Source of the DNA: Rhexocercosporidium sp. MPI-PUGE-AT-0058 | Lineage: Eukaryota; Ascomycota; Leotiomycetes; Helotiales | NCBI GenBank assembly: GCA_020746875.1 | Contig: JAGTJL010000007.1 | Span: 682,001-746,000 of the forward strand | Length of the DNA stretch: 64,000 nucleotides | Direction of reading: 5' to 3' | In this document: positions 43,096-53,956 of the stretch, piece by piece | How the letters are laid out: each line of letters starts with the position of its first letter | How positions within the stretch are numbered: the first letter of the stretch is position 1 | Program-made: the position numbers and the translations under genes | Notes under the pieces: model-generated | The model's input: only the letters and a program-made list of their open reading frames with translations | Databases searched by the model: none | Told to the model about the DNA's origin: nothing

Positions 43096-44853
43096 ATGTT
43101 CCTAAATTCGCTTCTCATAATCGCTATTACTGCAGAAATCTCGTCCTTGAGGTAACTTCTGCGCTACATAGTGAGCCGACTAATTTACCGTGGGCCTCCA
43201 CCTCTACCCTAAACGCCGCTGCGGTATCGTCCCATACTTCATCCAGGAAGCTGACATGGTCATACAAGTCGATTCACATTCCGAAACGTAGAAATGAAGC
43301 TGGAAGTGGAACACAAGTCCTCACTCAATCATCAACAAACAGCAACGGGTTCCTTATTTCTGCTCCCTCGTCGACCCTATTACCGTTGTTTCTTACAACA
43401 CCTGTCATTGACCCTCTCACAAAAGTCCCAAAGACAACACCGACAAGAAATCCAGTCAGCATTTCACCACCCTTCTTGTCTTCTTCTTCCAACCTCGCAC
43501 CGGGTATTGTCTCCCAAAAGCTAACCCCTCTACTTGTTGTGGACACGAGCTCTGCAACTGCTGGAACCAAAACTCCTGAAATGAGTGCATCCATCCCATT
43601 ACCTACTCCCTCTAGCGCTGCTCTGATCATCTCCGTGATGACTGCCGAAGGACGGGTATGGAAATACTCTACAACGTTCATTTCGACTGCCGCTTCAGTG
43701 ACAGGAGTGCAGACTGCGACTGAAACAGACTCATCTGGAGTCTTCGGACTCATCATGTTTCCTGACAAAGGAGGCCGAGCCTGGAAGTTCCCTTGTCTAA
43801 TAAGTTGCAATGCTGGATTCTCAATGCCGTCAATTGGGCCTCCACCCGGCTTTGGATCGATTTCTGGAGATGCAGGTGGCGGTGGAGGAGGAGGAGGAGG
43901 AGGAGGAGGAGGAGGAGGAGGAGGAGGAGGAGGAGGAGGAGGAGGAGGAGATAGTGGAAGGGGCGGCGCCGATGGAGACAACCCGGACAAGGATAACAAC
44001 GACAACGATAACGATACTAGATCTGCAAGTCAAAGCGACCATACAAGCACCGAGACAACATCAACCTCCTCTTCAGGCTGTCAATGCAGTACTCAAACAG
44101 CATCCTCCTGCAGTATGATCTGTCCACCACCAACAAGTGGTGTTGACTCTATCAGCTGCTCCACAACGTGCTCAACCATCAGTGGTCGCTCTGTCACCAA
44201 TACAGCTACAACAATGACTATGAGCTGCAGCAACAATTCACCATGTCTTACTGCATGTGCCACTACACTGGGTGGAAAGCCGTGGCCTGTGTTACGCACT
44301 GTACCGGCTGCTCATCTACGCCATCGAGTATCAGTCAGCCACTGGCAACAGGGACGGAGACCGCAGATTCGGAAGCTACAATCTGGACAGTGACCGTGGT
44401 TACTGATATCTTTATTGATCCCGCGTATACTTTTAATAGGGAAGTTGCATATGCAGCCATGCAGTCCATTCACAACAATCAAAAAACCCTTCGTCCTTCT
44501 GGAATGACAACAAGTACGATAAGGGGATCCAGTGCCATTACATCCTTTCAACAAAGTTCCTTTTTGGAAGCCAGTTTGATTTCATCGGGGTCCGATTCAA
44601 TCATCTCCAGTTCGCACCCTGTTCCTGCTTCCACCAGCAAGCAGACCTCGCTTGTTTCCTTGCCCCCTGGTTTTCCGTCCCTAAGGTCAACAATGGTTCC
44701 GACGATTCCAACGACGACCAGCGTCCCACCACCGCATGACACAGCAAGCTCTTATATTGACTGTGCTGCCATAGGTTGCGTAGGCATCGCGCGAGATGAT
44801 GCTATCAAGTCCATCAAGTCGTTCTGCAGGAAACCTGCAACCATAAATTCCGC
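43096..44853 (+). pseudogene. Secreted Gly/Ser/Thr-rich family protein, 5' two-thirds (C-terminus missing)
   Basis: Member of the unnamed family whose intact copy lies at 60992-63040. Exon 1 (43096-43151) encodes a signal peptide (MFLNSLLIIAITAEISS). After a 95-nt intron the frame resumes at 43247 with KLTWSYKSIHIPKRR, aligning with NWSYRSVPTWEPLSRR of the intact copy. The core domain follows (VMTAEGRVWKYSTTFIS; FGLIMFPDKGGRAWKFPC; GPPPGFG), then a poly-Gly linker, a Cys/Thr-rich segment and a domain near the end (IGCVGIARDDAIKSIKSFC). The frame shifts between about 44220 and 44300 without a good intron, so this copy is probably dead. Homology stops at about 44853 (after KPATINS); from there the plus strand is antisense to a HAD fragment. 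The absent C-terminal region occurs alone at 59990-60343. Confidence 0.7.
43875..43950 (+). repeat. (GGA)n microsatellite encoding poly-Gly
   Basis: About 24 nearly pure GGA triplets, read as Gly, joining the core domain to the downstream acidic/Asn-rich stretch. The intact paralogue has an interrupted Gly-rich linker (GGIGGLGGNGGASGG) in the same place, so the run looks like slippage expansion of a pre-existing linker. Confidence 0.9.
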
Positions 44854-45185
44854 AACACCGCCTGCAGTCTCTTCACATCCACCCCCTCGCACGGCTGGAG
44901 TTTCTCCTCCAGTTTCGTGATGACTTCATCTTCTTCGGCCGAGACGTAGGCCTCCATCTCCGCATCTGGGATGGAGAGGGATTATTTGGCCGCGAGAGAG
45001 GTGAGCATGCCGCGGAAGTTCTGGCCGACGAATTCGGAGAGGAGTTGTGGACCCGTGTAGAAAGCGGTTATGGAGTGGGTGGCGAGAATTTTGTTGGCTA
45101 GTGAGGCGCAGGCTTCAAAGGCGAGGGATTTGGAGAGGACGAGGGTGTTGTCGCAGTCGAGGAGGAGGGTGGTGATTTTCGGCAT
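44853..45185 (-). pseudogene. HAD-superfamily hydrolase, N-terminal fragment with nonsense stop
   Basis: Starts MPKITTLLLDCDNTLVLSK, with the HAD motif I nucleophile box DCDNT, and continues LAFEACASLANKILATHS to GQNFRGMLTSLAAK. A TAA at 44982-44984 interrupts it. The same frame then continues with SIPDAEMEAYVSAEEDEVIT, KLEEKLQPCEGVDV and RLQAVLRN, typical of the cap region of this family. Motifs II to IV (Thr/Ser, Lys and the DD acid pair) are absent, because coding stops at about 44853, where the sequence becomes the antisense of the secreted-family gene. Length is about 110 residues against roughly 220-260 in the family. A truncated, dead copy; the rest was not found in this window. Confidence 0.6.
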
Positions 45186-45793
45186 TTTTGAGGGGAGAGG
45201 TTTGTGTGGAGAGATTGGGAGACGGGTAGATGGGATGAAGAGAAGATGCGACGCAATGGAAAGGACTAGACCGAACAACAACCTTAGAGGTACTGAGAAG
45301 AGAGAAGTGAAGGAAGGAAAGAACGTAGGAAACGATTGAAGATAGAAGTGGGATGCCCTTTCCCCGCGATGCGATGCTAAAATGTCGTTCCGAACAATGA
45401 CGAGTGGTCGCAAACTTAATTCCCATTATGGAGAGATCTGCACAATGACGATGTGTGGCAGCTTCGAAGCTGTTGACTGGGGGGGCGTGTTTGTATTGGT
45501 AGAAAGGGCGGGAATATTAAGTAAGAAATGAGGATAGAAGGTGTAGGGTCCGGTGCTTTGTTTTGTTTTGGACGAATTTTCTTTTTGGGAGATGAGATGA
45601 TTATAACTTGATAGGAATAGATAGAGAAATTCTGGGTTTGAAAAGAGAAAGAATGAGAGGTTCACTGATAGAACTGAATTATTTCTATCCTATATATTCT
45701 ACCACTCACATCCACCATATCCGAAAGCCCTCCACTCCCAGACGGCTGTACCGCCACATCCCATCTTCTCCTGTACCATCATCACCCCATCAT
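45186..45793. other. Intergenic, nothing recognised
   Basis: About 0.6 kb including the 5' flank of the HAD fragment; only low-complexity short frames. Confidence 0.4.
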
Positions 45794-46256
45794 CTAAGTG
45801 TGCTGCACAGCATTTGGTCCAACATCCGCATAATGCGCAATCGGCAAGCCGGCATTAGGGTGGTTATACCCAAAGAACGCCTCCATCTGAGAAGGCACAT
45901 TGACGACGGTCATGACGGTGAAGTCCCCGTTGTAATCCCATCCCCACGAGGCATACCAGTCCTTATTCTGCTTTCATCAGCTACCATTATTCTTGAGAAA
46001 TGGAAGAGCAACTTACCTGTTGGCACGAAACGCCATACCAAGGGTGCGTAGTAGCGGGAGAGGCAATGTCAACAGTTGTGCATTGCTGAGTTCCAGAGCC
46101 GGTGTCGATCGTGAAGTTGTAGGTGCAGATATTGGGATTGGTACAGTTGCGGCTAAAGTTTCTGATGGTCCAGCCTGCTGCGCGGCTGGTGATTGGGGCC
46201 GGAGCCGCGAGGGCGACAGCGGGCAAGGCCAGAGCGATGAGGGTGGAGAACTGCAT
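45794..46256 (-). CDS. Small secreted protein, effector candidate
   Basis: Exons 46256-46017 and 45961-45794 give 135 residues. A clean signal peptide (MQFSTLIALALPAVALAAPA) precedes a short mature protein. WTIRNFSRNC begins the mature core, which has four cysteines (NCTNPNIC, CTTVD and VSCQQ) and N-glycosylation sequons (NFS, NCT, NFT). The second exon reads DWYASWGWDYNGDF, TVMTVVNVPSQMEAFFGY and so on. The WT-x-x-NF-x-R-x-C-x6-C pattern resembles small secreted proteins common in plant-associated ascomycetes; no enzyme motif is visible. A TATA box lies about 105 bp upstream. The extracellular location is firm; an effector role is inference from size, cysteines and context. Confidence 0.8.
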
Positions 46257-46355
46257 TATGATAGAGATTAGGCTGAGCGAGTGTGTTTTGTTTGTGATTA
46301 TGATTATAGTTTGAAAATGATGGAGAATAAGATGCGATGAGGGGGACCTGAGGTC

Positions 46356-46367
46356 GGTATTTATACC
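46356..46367 (-). promoter_or_regulatory. TATA box of the small secreted protein gene
   Basis: GGTATAAATACC on the minus strand (nearly palindromic), centred about 105 bp upstream of the ATG at 46256; a strong core-promoter match. Confidence 0.55.
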
Positions 46368-47594
46368 TCCTCAACACACCATGGGTTCCTCAACTGCATA
46401 AACAACGTTGCTTCTCGTGTTTTATCCCATCCCAGGTACATGGAAACCTTCCCTGGAGTATCGCATGATGTGAAATTTCGATCCCAACTTCGTAATTCCG
46501 GGATACGTCCAAGACCAGCTTCGTCAATCATGACATGACATGACTTCGAGGACCTTTCGACTCGGCAGCTTACTGACACGAGACGCTGCGAAGATCTTAG
46601 ATGGATAAAGTAGATACATGTCAAGTGACGACAACTCGAGATCTCAATACGAGCTGACTTGATGTCAAAGTTCGCAGTTACGACATCGTATCGTATTCCC
46701 CGCATTGCAGCCGGAGAATATATCTTCTACCGGCGGGAAGAAGCCGACTTGGCATCCAACAACAATGGGACGTTGTCGTTCGGACGAACTCTGGTAGTTG
46801 TTTCGAACAAATAGGCGAAGTGAAGAACGGTTCGAATGTTTGTTTTCTTGTTGGTTGGAAGGAAAATAAAAGGATGTGATGAGATTCCGGGGCTAATTGC
46901 CCCAGTGGTGAGTGTTGAACGTGATCGCTAAAAATAGAAACACTAGGGGACTTCGATTTGACAATATTGACGACGATGCACGTCGGATTATCGAATAATA
47001 ATTGTATTTAGTTGGTTCGCAACTTATGCCTAATATGCTGTCGTACAGAAGTAGCCCTCGACTGAAGACAAATCGAACCGCCTGGCGACTAGCGTTACGT
47101 TCCTGGATCCCGTGACAAGCATCGTGAGAATGCACCCGCTAGGTTTTGGTGGATAGGTAACCCTTTGTATCGCACAGCCCACGTTTCCGAGTTAGAACTG
47201 TCGTGTACCCGGTTTGGAGAATGTGTCGGAGTGCAAAATTGGGGTTATCTTGATCGGGGCAATGCTCTGCGTTGCGGGCAGCTTCGGCGCTCTTAATCTT
47301 CAGCAGCAAGAGAGCCCCAGGCAATGATCAGAATGAGCAAGTGACCTTTTAGCGGAATTTGCTGCAATGCATCTTGGACCACCTTGCTATGGTTCTCCAG
47401 ATTTGAAATTTTGGTGGTGCTATGTCGAACCTCATTCGCTTAGCGTCTGCATGTTGACTTTTGTGGGGCTGTGTTCCACCTTGCAAAGGTAGACTCCAGG
47501 AGGAAGAAGCAAGTATATAATCGAGCTCTGGCGCACTGACACTTCGCAGATCATCTCTGAGACAAACAACCCCCCCTCCCCTTTACTGTTCAAG
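46368..47594. promoter_or_regulatory. Divergent intergenic region
   Basis: 1.2 kb between the divergent secreted-protein and membrane-protein genes. AGTATATAAT at 47512-47521 is a TATA-like element about 75 bp before the ATG at 47595. No other gene seen. Confidence 0.4.
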
Positions 47595-49318
47595 ATGGAC
47601 CCTCGCGCTCAATGGAAAGCTAGCAGCTGGAACGGGGAAGAGGAAGCGAAGGAATGGGTAGCGAGGGAAAAAGAGGAGAGAAGAAGGGCCGCTAAAGAAA
47701 AAGATGCGAGAGAGCTTCAGAACCAAAGGTCAAAACCTGCTCGCATCGGCTTTCTCGAGTGGGTGACTCTAAGTGCGAGCCTTGCCTTGTTGATCTTCTC
47801 GTCGGTCATGATCGGCATCGGGCGGTGTTCTCACCCACTCAGCAAAGGACCAAATCCCCCGATATGTCGAGGTAACCACTTCTCTGTGCAGACGTGGCTG
47901 GCAGTTTTGGGTATTGAATTTGCTATTTTCGGGACGATAATGCTTCCGCGACTTCACACTTTAGCAATTGCGAAAACCTTGACCAAGAGATTGCGCATGG
48001 ACGGGCCCCCTATCATCGATATTGAACCTCCAAGCTGGTGCGCCTCTGAAGAACCAGGTTCGAGAGGGTATGAGGAAAGCACTTTTCCGACAAGTTTTCA
48101 TCCCGGCATTGGTGCTGGCTGGAAGTATTGCTTACAAGTTCTCCTTCGTGGTGATGGATATTCCGTCGATAATTCAGCTGGATTGTGGGCTCGTCCCTCT
48201 TGGCGGATCTGCCCGCGACTGGACTGTCTTCTCGGAAAACATGATTGACATCACTGAGCCGAACCGAGTTGATGCCATCTCAGCTGGGAGAAATGGTTCT
48301 GACCTTATCATGGGGCCTAGCTTCAACTTCTGTCAGGCTGATATCGCCCTGAACGACAGTCGTCTACATCTGTGTTATCCAATGCTCTATGCTCGAAGCA
48401 TGATTTCAACAACGAGCAACACCCGCGCATTCCCAAAACGCAATATAACTCAAAGCTCCACCTCTAGTGGTATAGAGTTTCGGAGCGACGACCTTGGGCA
48501 GGTGGTGGATCTTTCTGTCACGGCAAGTCAGTCGCTGCAGGCTCTATCAGGCACTGTAACCGACATCTCCACCCTGTGGAAATATCTCGCAACCGTAACC
48601 ACTAACATTTGTTAGGGGTACATTTCCTGGACGAACCTCAATCAGACATCGATGGATAATCCACAAGATGTACTCTGTAGCAATGAACGATTTGACTTGA
48701 CTGCTTGGAACACCTCAAGTTCGTATATCATTACCAACGGTGTAATCCAGAGTCGACTTGCGGTGCGGAACATTTCCTCGCCAGAAATACTGTCCATATA
48801 TATTGGAAACAAGAATGCGGGGAAGTTGAGCGACGATACTGCCTACTGCCTCAATACTGTCGTCGAAAGTTTACTTGCGTCGATCAACCACACAGCTGTG
48901 CTGGAGCAGCTGTTCCCGAAACCGAGAGACAGTGGAGAATTCGTATACGAGCCGCCGTCTGATGCTTGCTCATCAAGAGGTATGACCGTGATGGAGTAGC
49001 ATCGAGACCGTCAAAATGGAACTATGCTGGTCGAGGGCATCATCGCCAATGCTGGGACTGGGATGACGGCTATTGGCTTCATCCTCCAAATATTCCTGCT
49101 CATTGGATCTGTAGTAGGTCTTTGGATTTGTTTTCTTGCCCTCACTTCCGCTTGTTCGAGAGTGGCCGGCGCAGTGGATCACATTGGTATCGCAACTGGA
49201 TCGAGAGACTTTGGAACAGGCTCTAATCGGTACCTCGACTGGAGAGAATATTGTAGGCGATGTGGCTGGCACAGTGTATTTGGTTTCTAGACGAAACGGA
49301 CAGCACAGGCTTCATTAG
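47595..49318 (+). pseudogene. Membrane glycoprotein gene, disrupted by frameshifts and a stop
   Basis: Begins MDPRAQWKASSWNGEEEAK with a charged N-terminus and two hydrophobic helices (WVTLSASLALLIFSSVMIGI; WLAVLGIEFAIFGTIML). At about 48022 coding shifts frame (LNLQAGAPLKNQVREGM) with no intron signal. A 60-nt intron at about 48556-48615 (CACTAAC branch, TTGTTAG acceptor) is plausible and removes a TAG. A long Asn-rich ectodomain follows (NGSDLIMG, NDSRLHLC and similar), then an in-frame TAG at 48997-48999 (perhaps from CAG), a last TM (IGFILQIFLLIGSVVGLWI) and another frame change near 49180 leading to ETLEQALIGTSTGENIVGD. One frameshift could be a sequencing error, but two plus a stop point to a pseudogene. 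Family unknown. Confidence 0.6.
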
Positions 49319-49657
49319 TTGGTTCTCATCCCGGCGCCAGGGCCAGGCACAATTCGAGAAAATACGCCACATGCTTAGAGTAAGAAGCGATGAGTAAGCT
49401 AGGGAACTGGCCATTCTCGTATTCATTGAACGATCTTGAGTTGGGGTTGAGGTTCGTTGGAATCGAAGAGAGGTTGGTAACGGACAGAAATCTAAGAGTC
49501 CCTGTAAGAGTGGTAGGAGCGGCTGCAGCTTCGGATGACGGTGTCAGATCCATGTAGGAAAGAGCTCCCCATCTGAGATCAGAAACTTTCAACTCATGGC
49601 CAAGCATGAAAGAAGACTGGGTACGAAGGAAGAGGTAGATAGATGCCACATCAGCTA
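49319..49657. other. 3' flank between convergent genes
   Basis: 340 bp; a minus-strand open frame here is the read-past of the gene at 49658-51151 in another frame and is not supported. Confidence 0.35.
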
Positions 49658-51151
49658 CTAAGTAAAAGGAAGATAAGATTCCCAATGCGGCGTAGCATAA
49701 ATCTCAGCCGGAAGTTCGCGTAGGCTGATCAGTGCCAAAATAAGCAGCGTAAGTCGAACCAAACACAGCACCAGCACAGGCGAAAACGAAAAGCCAAACG
49801 CAGAGTAAAGCGTGAGATCCTCCATCCAGTCCTGGAAGCGCGTTTTCCCTCTCCCTTTGTCTTGAGCCACGACGCCATCTTCCTGTTCTTTCATTGCTAG
49901 CGATTCTTGCGACTCTACATGGCCTTGAGCTGCGGTCTTCTGATGGCCGAGAAGTTTGTCGGTGGATAGCTCTCGGTCTGACTCCGTAGCAGCTGGTGTT
50001 GTTTTCGTATCTCGGATTAAAAGGTCGAAGAAATACCAGAATAGCCCGAAGGTCAGCATCGCTATGAGGACGCACGCGCTAACGATGACCACAACAAGTC
50101 CAGTGAAGGCAACGGCAACGCTGCAGCCAACCCAGAGCCACTTCTCGGCCTTCGTCGGGAAGTAGCACTCGGCCGGTAGAACCAACAGATGCAAGGCTGA
50201 AAAAACGAAGCAGCTTAACACGAAGGCACCATTGTACTTGAGCGAGAAGACGCGATTCGAAGAGAGATTCTTAACGCGAGATCTGCCCGTAGACCGCTTG
50301 TCTCCGAGTTTGAGATCCTCGAAACCAGTGTCGCCAACATCCCACGTAATGCTGGACTGGACGTCGTACGGCTTCTCCCACCAAAACATGTATGCTGCCA
50401 GCATATTGAGCACAAAGATTCCACTTGTCACTTCAAGAGGCGAAACTGGAAGCCTAGGGTTTCCTGTGTCGGGAGAATTCTGGATCCGTCTAATGATAGT
50501 CGTGAGCAGAAGCCAGGCGCCCGTAAATACAGCGATCGCTTTCCCCAGCCCGTCAGACTTGCTCAACTCATGCAGCTCAATGAGTGACAAGTTCGGTGGC
50601 TCCTTCCCTGCTTCGAGGAGCTTGAAGAACTCTTTCGCCTTGAGGACGTGCCATCCGCCTGGTGATTTGATCTTGAACCCTCCCATGGCCACGAAGAACC
50701 CATGGCGGAGTCCCCAGTCTTGGCACAGATCGGCTTTTTTGAGCTGCTTGAGGATGCTCCATGCTTTTGCTCTCTGGACGACGGCCATTGTCAAGGGCAT
50801 TTCGGGAAAGATGATGGCGATGACGGACCATCTGAGTTTGCGAAAGACTCGCGAGGCTGAAGGCTCATTTGGGCGAGGGATGTTGAGGTGAAGGCTGGTC
50901 CAGCAGCAGAATACCAGTGCGATGAGACATGTCCAGATGATATCGATGGTTCCTCGGCCTCCGGAGTTTACGGTCCAGCCGGCGTATTCTGTAGCCACCA
51001 AGGAGATGTTTGTAGCCACAGATGAGCTAGAGTTGAGAGACGGATGGCCTCTCTCGGTGATGGGGGCTGGGGAGAACGCCCCACTGCTTAACAGATCTCA
51101 GCGTTGGCGTTGAGAGGATTGGATTGCAACTTACCTGGATAGAACAGGCAT
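49658..51151 (-). CDS. Multi-TM fungal integral membrane protein, unknown function
   Basis: A 17-nt first exon (51151-51135, MPVLS) joins after a 51-nt intron to 51083-49658, giving 480 residues. This removes the need for a non-ATG start. The N-terminal ectodomain (FSPAPITERG; SVATNISLVATEYAG) leads to VNSGGRGTIDIIWTCLIALVF and WTSLHLNIP, a signature of an expanded fungal family of uncharacterised 7-8-TM proteins. Further helices are IAVFTGAWLLLTTII, AFVLSCFVFSALHLLVLPA and WVGCSVAVAFTGLVVVIVSA. A cytosolic charged loop (residues about 385-430) precedes the last helix. The C-terminus ELPAEIYATPHWESYLPFT matches the usual end of this family, so the gene looks complete. Role and substrate unknown. 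Confidence 0.75.
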
Positions 51152-51593
51152 CACGATTGAGATTGGCCTTCGTTATTTAAGGTGCTGATATGAATGTCAG
51201 CCGGAGTGTGATCATGTTGAAGAAATCTCAGGAGGGTGGATGCGGCTGAGATATTGAAGTTTCGTGTCGTGTTTTCAGCTGAGAACGCCACAATGCAGCT
51301 TCGAGACCCAATCAAAGATAGTCGGGGAAATATGTCACATGTACCCCTCTCGGCGTATTTGGGCTGAGTGTGTGCCTATGTGTAGGAAATATCAGAGTTA
51401 TGTGGCTTTTGGGGGGTTTGGAAGGTAAGCTGGTAGGGGGCGGGGGGTTCGAAGCCGTGGGACCATAAATCGTTGTTATAACCTTGGAGCGAAACGGCGG
51501 CGGGTGATCTTCCGCAATTGCAAAGTCTTCTAGAGACCTGCCAAAAGTCTAATCTTTGATATTGATGAAATTACTCTTCCTAATTTGTGACTA
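51152..51593. other. Intergenic, promoter of the 480-residue membrane protein
   Basis: 440 bp without a gene. Confidence 0.35.
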
Positions 51594-52730
51594 TTACCCA
51601 AAAACAGCTGTCCAGCTAGGAATGTTGGTGTCCGCAGGCTCGTAGCACCGAGCATACCACAAAGTGAAGACCACGATGTTGGCTACGAATAACACTGGAC
51701 TAGCTGCAGTCAAGCCTAGTTGCGGCGACGTATTTTCTCCTTGTTCTTCCCCGAATACCCTCGCCAGTACACGAAACTCTTCCAAGAGAAATAACAGTAG
51801 ACAAAATACTGAGAAATATGCCACCGACAAGATGCCAAGATACAATTGTCCGTGCCAATAATTCGAGAACTTGGGCTCGACAAAAACATATATAAAGCCG
51901 AAGGAGACGCATACAATAGCCACAAGAGGCTCCTCATGTTCCCAACCGGCGAAATACATAACTAGGAGACCGCACAAAACTATTGGAAGCGTAGATACCA
52001 CCAGCACGGAAATGAACAAGAGGCTCCTGAGTACCCAAAATAGATGAAATGATGGTCCTCCGCGTCTTTGCACCCCAGGATCGGTGATCAGGTCGACGAT
52101 CGCCCAGATGAAGATACTTGCATGGATAAAAAATGCAGAGATCAGTATATACTTGTCGAAGGAGCGATCGGCTCGAGACCGCAAAGGTGCATGAAGAGGG
52201 GAACTCTTCAACCGCAGTCGAGCCGTGAGCATCACAATCTCCATTATTAAGAAGGATGTGAGGAACATGAACCCATATGCCTGAGTCCAAGGCACTCCGC
52301 TCATCGCCATTAGCTTCATCGACGGGCCGACGCAGCCAAATCCGAACGCGAGCCACCGCCAGAACCAACCTCTGTTCAACGCGACAGCATCATCAGGGCA
52401 TTGGAAGCGCTCCGCGAGGACGAGATCCAAAGCTTTAAGAGGCGAGATATGGATTGAGATGGAATAAACAAGTATACTGATCAGGATTGAGAGGACGTCT
52501 GCGACGCAGATGAAAGGCGAGGATCGAAGCAAGGCTCGTAGTTTAGAGTGTGTGCCGCACACTCGTCCGGATGGTTGAGTGATCGTGAGAAAGGCGAGGG
52601 GAACGATGGTCCAGTAGAGCGTTTGCCACGAGACAGGATTCAGTACTGGAGCTGGAGATGTCTCCGCCTTGTTACCGCGGGTATACCTTTGGGATGACAT
52701 ACCTGAATTGTCCGAAGTGGAACTCTCCAT
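51594..52730 (-). CDS. Polytopic membrane protein, unknown function (intact tandem copy)
   Basis: Single exon, 378 residues, about eight hydrophobic helices. Examples are YWTIVPLAFLTITQP, VADVLSILISILVYSIS, WRWLAFGFGCVGPSMKLMA, YGFMFLTSFLIMEIVML, ILISAFFIHASIFIWAI, LLFISVLVVSTLPIVLCGL and LGILSVAYFSVFCLLLFLL. The last is FVANIVVFTLWYARCY, followed by the short tail TNIPSWTAVFG. No transporter or enzyme motif is recognised. A degenerate paralogue lies immediately upstream at 52929-53956 in the same orientation, sharing WFWRW-x-AFGFGC, the SGVP-x-x-x-AYG-x-M-x-LTSF block and the WYARCY ending. Those blocks are therefore the best markers of the family. Confidence 0.75.
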   Translation of the reverse strand: MESSTSDNSGMSSQRYTRGNKAETSPAPVLNPVSWQTLYWTIVPLAFLTITQPSGRVCGTHSKLRALLRSSPFICVADVLSILISILVYSISIHISPLKALDLVLAERFQCPDDAVALNRGWFWRWLAFGFGCVGPSMKLMAMSGVPWTQAYGFMFLTSFLIMEIVMLTARLRLKSSPLHAPLRSRADRSFDKYILISAFFIHASIFIWAIVDLITDPGVQRRGGPSFHLFWVLRSLLFISVLVVSTLPIVLCGLLVMYFAGWEHEEPLVAIVCVSFGFIYVFVEPKFSNYWHGQLYLGILSVAYFSVFCLLLFLLEEFRVLARVFGEEQGENTSPQLGLTAASPVLFVANIVVFTLWYARCYEPADTNIPSWTAVFG

Positions 52731-52928
52731 GCTCTCAGCGTTTTGTCAGGTCGTTGGTGCTATTTTATCAGAGATGGATGTATTTTTTCAATGTCGAGAA
52801 GATCGAGGAGAAATGAAGGCGCAAGGAGTCGAGAGGTGTGCACAGCCTCGAGGCTGAGTGCGCCACCCTGCAAGTTGGTGCCCAGACACAAAGCCATGAA
52901 CATGTGAACTTCAGCTAGAGAAACAAGC

Positions 52929-53956
52929 CTATCCAAAGATTGCAGTCCAGCTCGGGTTCGAAGTTCCCTCGGAAGAGTAGCAACGTGCATACCAGAGTGT
53001 CAACACCAGGATATTAATAAGAAGAAGCTTCGGGCACCAGCAGGCGTCATAAGAAACGGAAGTCCTGCCATCGTCCCGCCCTGCCGTTTATTCGATTGAT
53101 AGATGGAAGCGTATTTACTGCCTAGATAAAAGATAATATATTTTAGAGCATTTGTGATGAAGGTGACGCCAGCTACAAGTTTGAGATCAGTCTGAAAAAA
53201 AAAGCAGCATCCTGTTACTCTGTTGGGGTAAGGGTACCGCGGCGATTTGTATCTCTTGGTGGCTGAAAGCAAAGTCGAAAGGCGAGGATTAGAAGACCTA
53301 CGAATGTCGCGAGAGCACATGAGCTGGCGACCACTTCTTCGAGCCGGGACCCTGAGTCGTCAAATTTGAGAGAACGGGAGGTTTAAAGAGACGCTAGTCC
53401 GCGGAGCAAGAAACGAACCAGGGCAAAGATGGCAACCGCAATAGAAGCAGCGGATAACAGTACAACAAAATCTAACACCCAAAACGCCAGTGCAACATTC
53501 CAGAATTGTATGAAAATCGTCCGTCCCTCTGGTTTCGGCCATATATCCAAGACTGCCCACCCCAGGAAGGTAAGTTGAAAGAACCAGGCCAGATTGTGCC
53601 CGTAATTGCTGAGTTCCATAAAAGCTGCATTACCTGCGTCGTAGTGAAATGGATGCTGCCAAGCAACAGCAGAAGGCCCTGCCACGCTAAGTTGTTGATA
53701 ACCCGTGCCATAGGAAGATCTGATCCGGCTAACGAGCATCAACAAACTCGATGGCGAAAAAAGAAGTCAAGTACATCGCTCCGTAAGCCTTGCTAGAGGG
53801 CACTCCACTTATTGCAAAGAGTTTGGCAGCTGAACCCAGGCAGCCGAAGGCAAAGCCAAACCATCTCCAAAAGAAGGAATTCCTGAGTGCTGTGATGTCC
53901 CCAGCGCTCTCGTCTGCTTCTTCGTCGATAATATCAAAAGCCTCTCCAATCGGCAT
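52929..53956 (-). pseudogene. Degenerate tandem paralogue of the 378-residue membrane protein
   Basis: Homology to the gene at 51594-52730 is spread over three frames. The first piece (about 53956-53735) has FFWRWFGFAFGCLGSAAKL, FAISGVPSSKAYGAMYLTSF and IEFV. A one-base shift leads to LMLVSRIRSS, continuing to FWVLDFVVLLSAASIAVAIF (to 53383). A later piece ends NILVLTLWYARCYSS then NPSWTAIFG at a TAG (52929-52931). The frame changes lack splice signals. The N-terminal region before residue about 90 of the intact copy is missing or unrecognisable. A decayed tandem duplicate. Confidence 0.65.

Noticed and set aside
43325..44005. Minus-strand open frame with a long poly-Pro run opposite the secreted-family gene
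   Set aside because: It is the antisense of the (GGA)n repeat and the conserved plus-strand core; the plus strand aligns with a paralogue, the minus does not.
49326..49685. Minus-strand frame with a hydrophobic start just after the 480-residue membrane protein
   Set aside because: It begins with a non-ATG codon overlapping the 3' end of the preceding gene, and the upstream protein already has a family-typical C-terminus.
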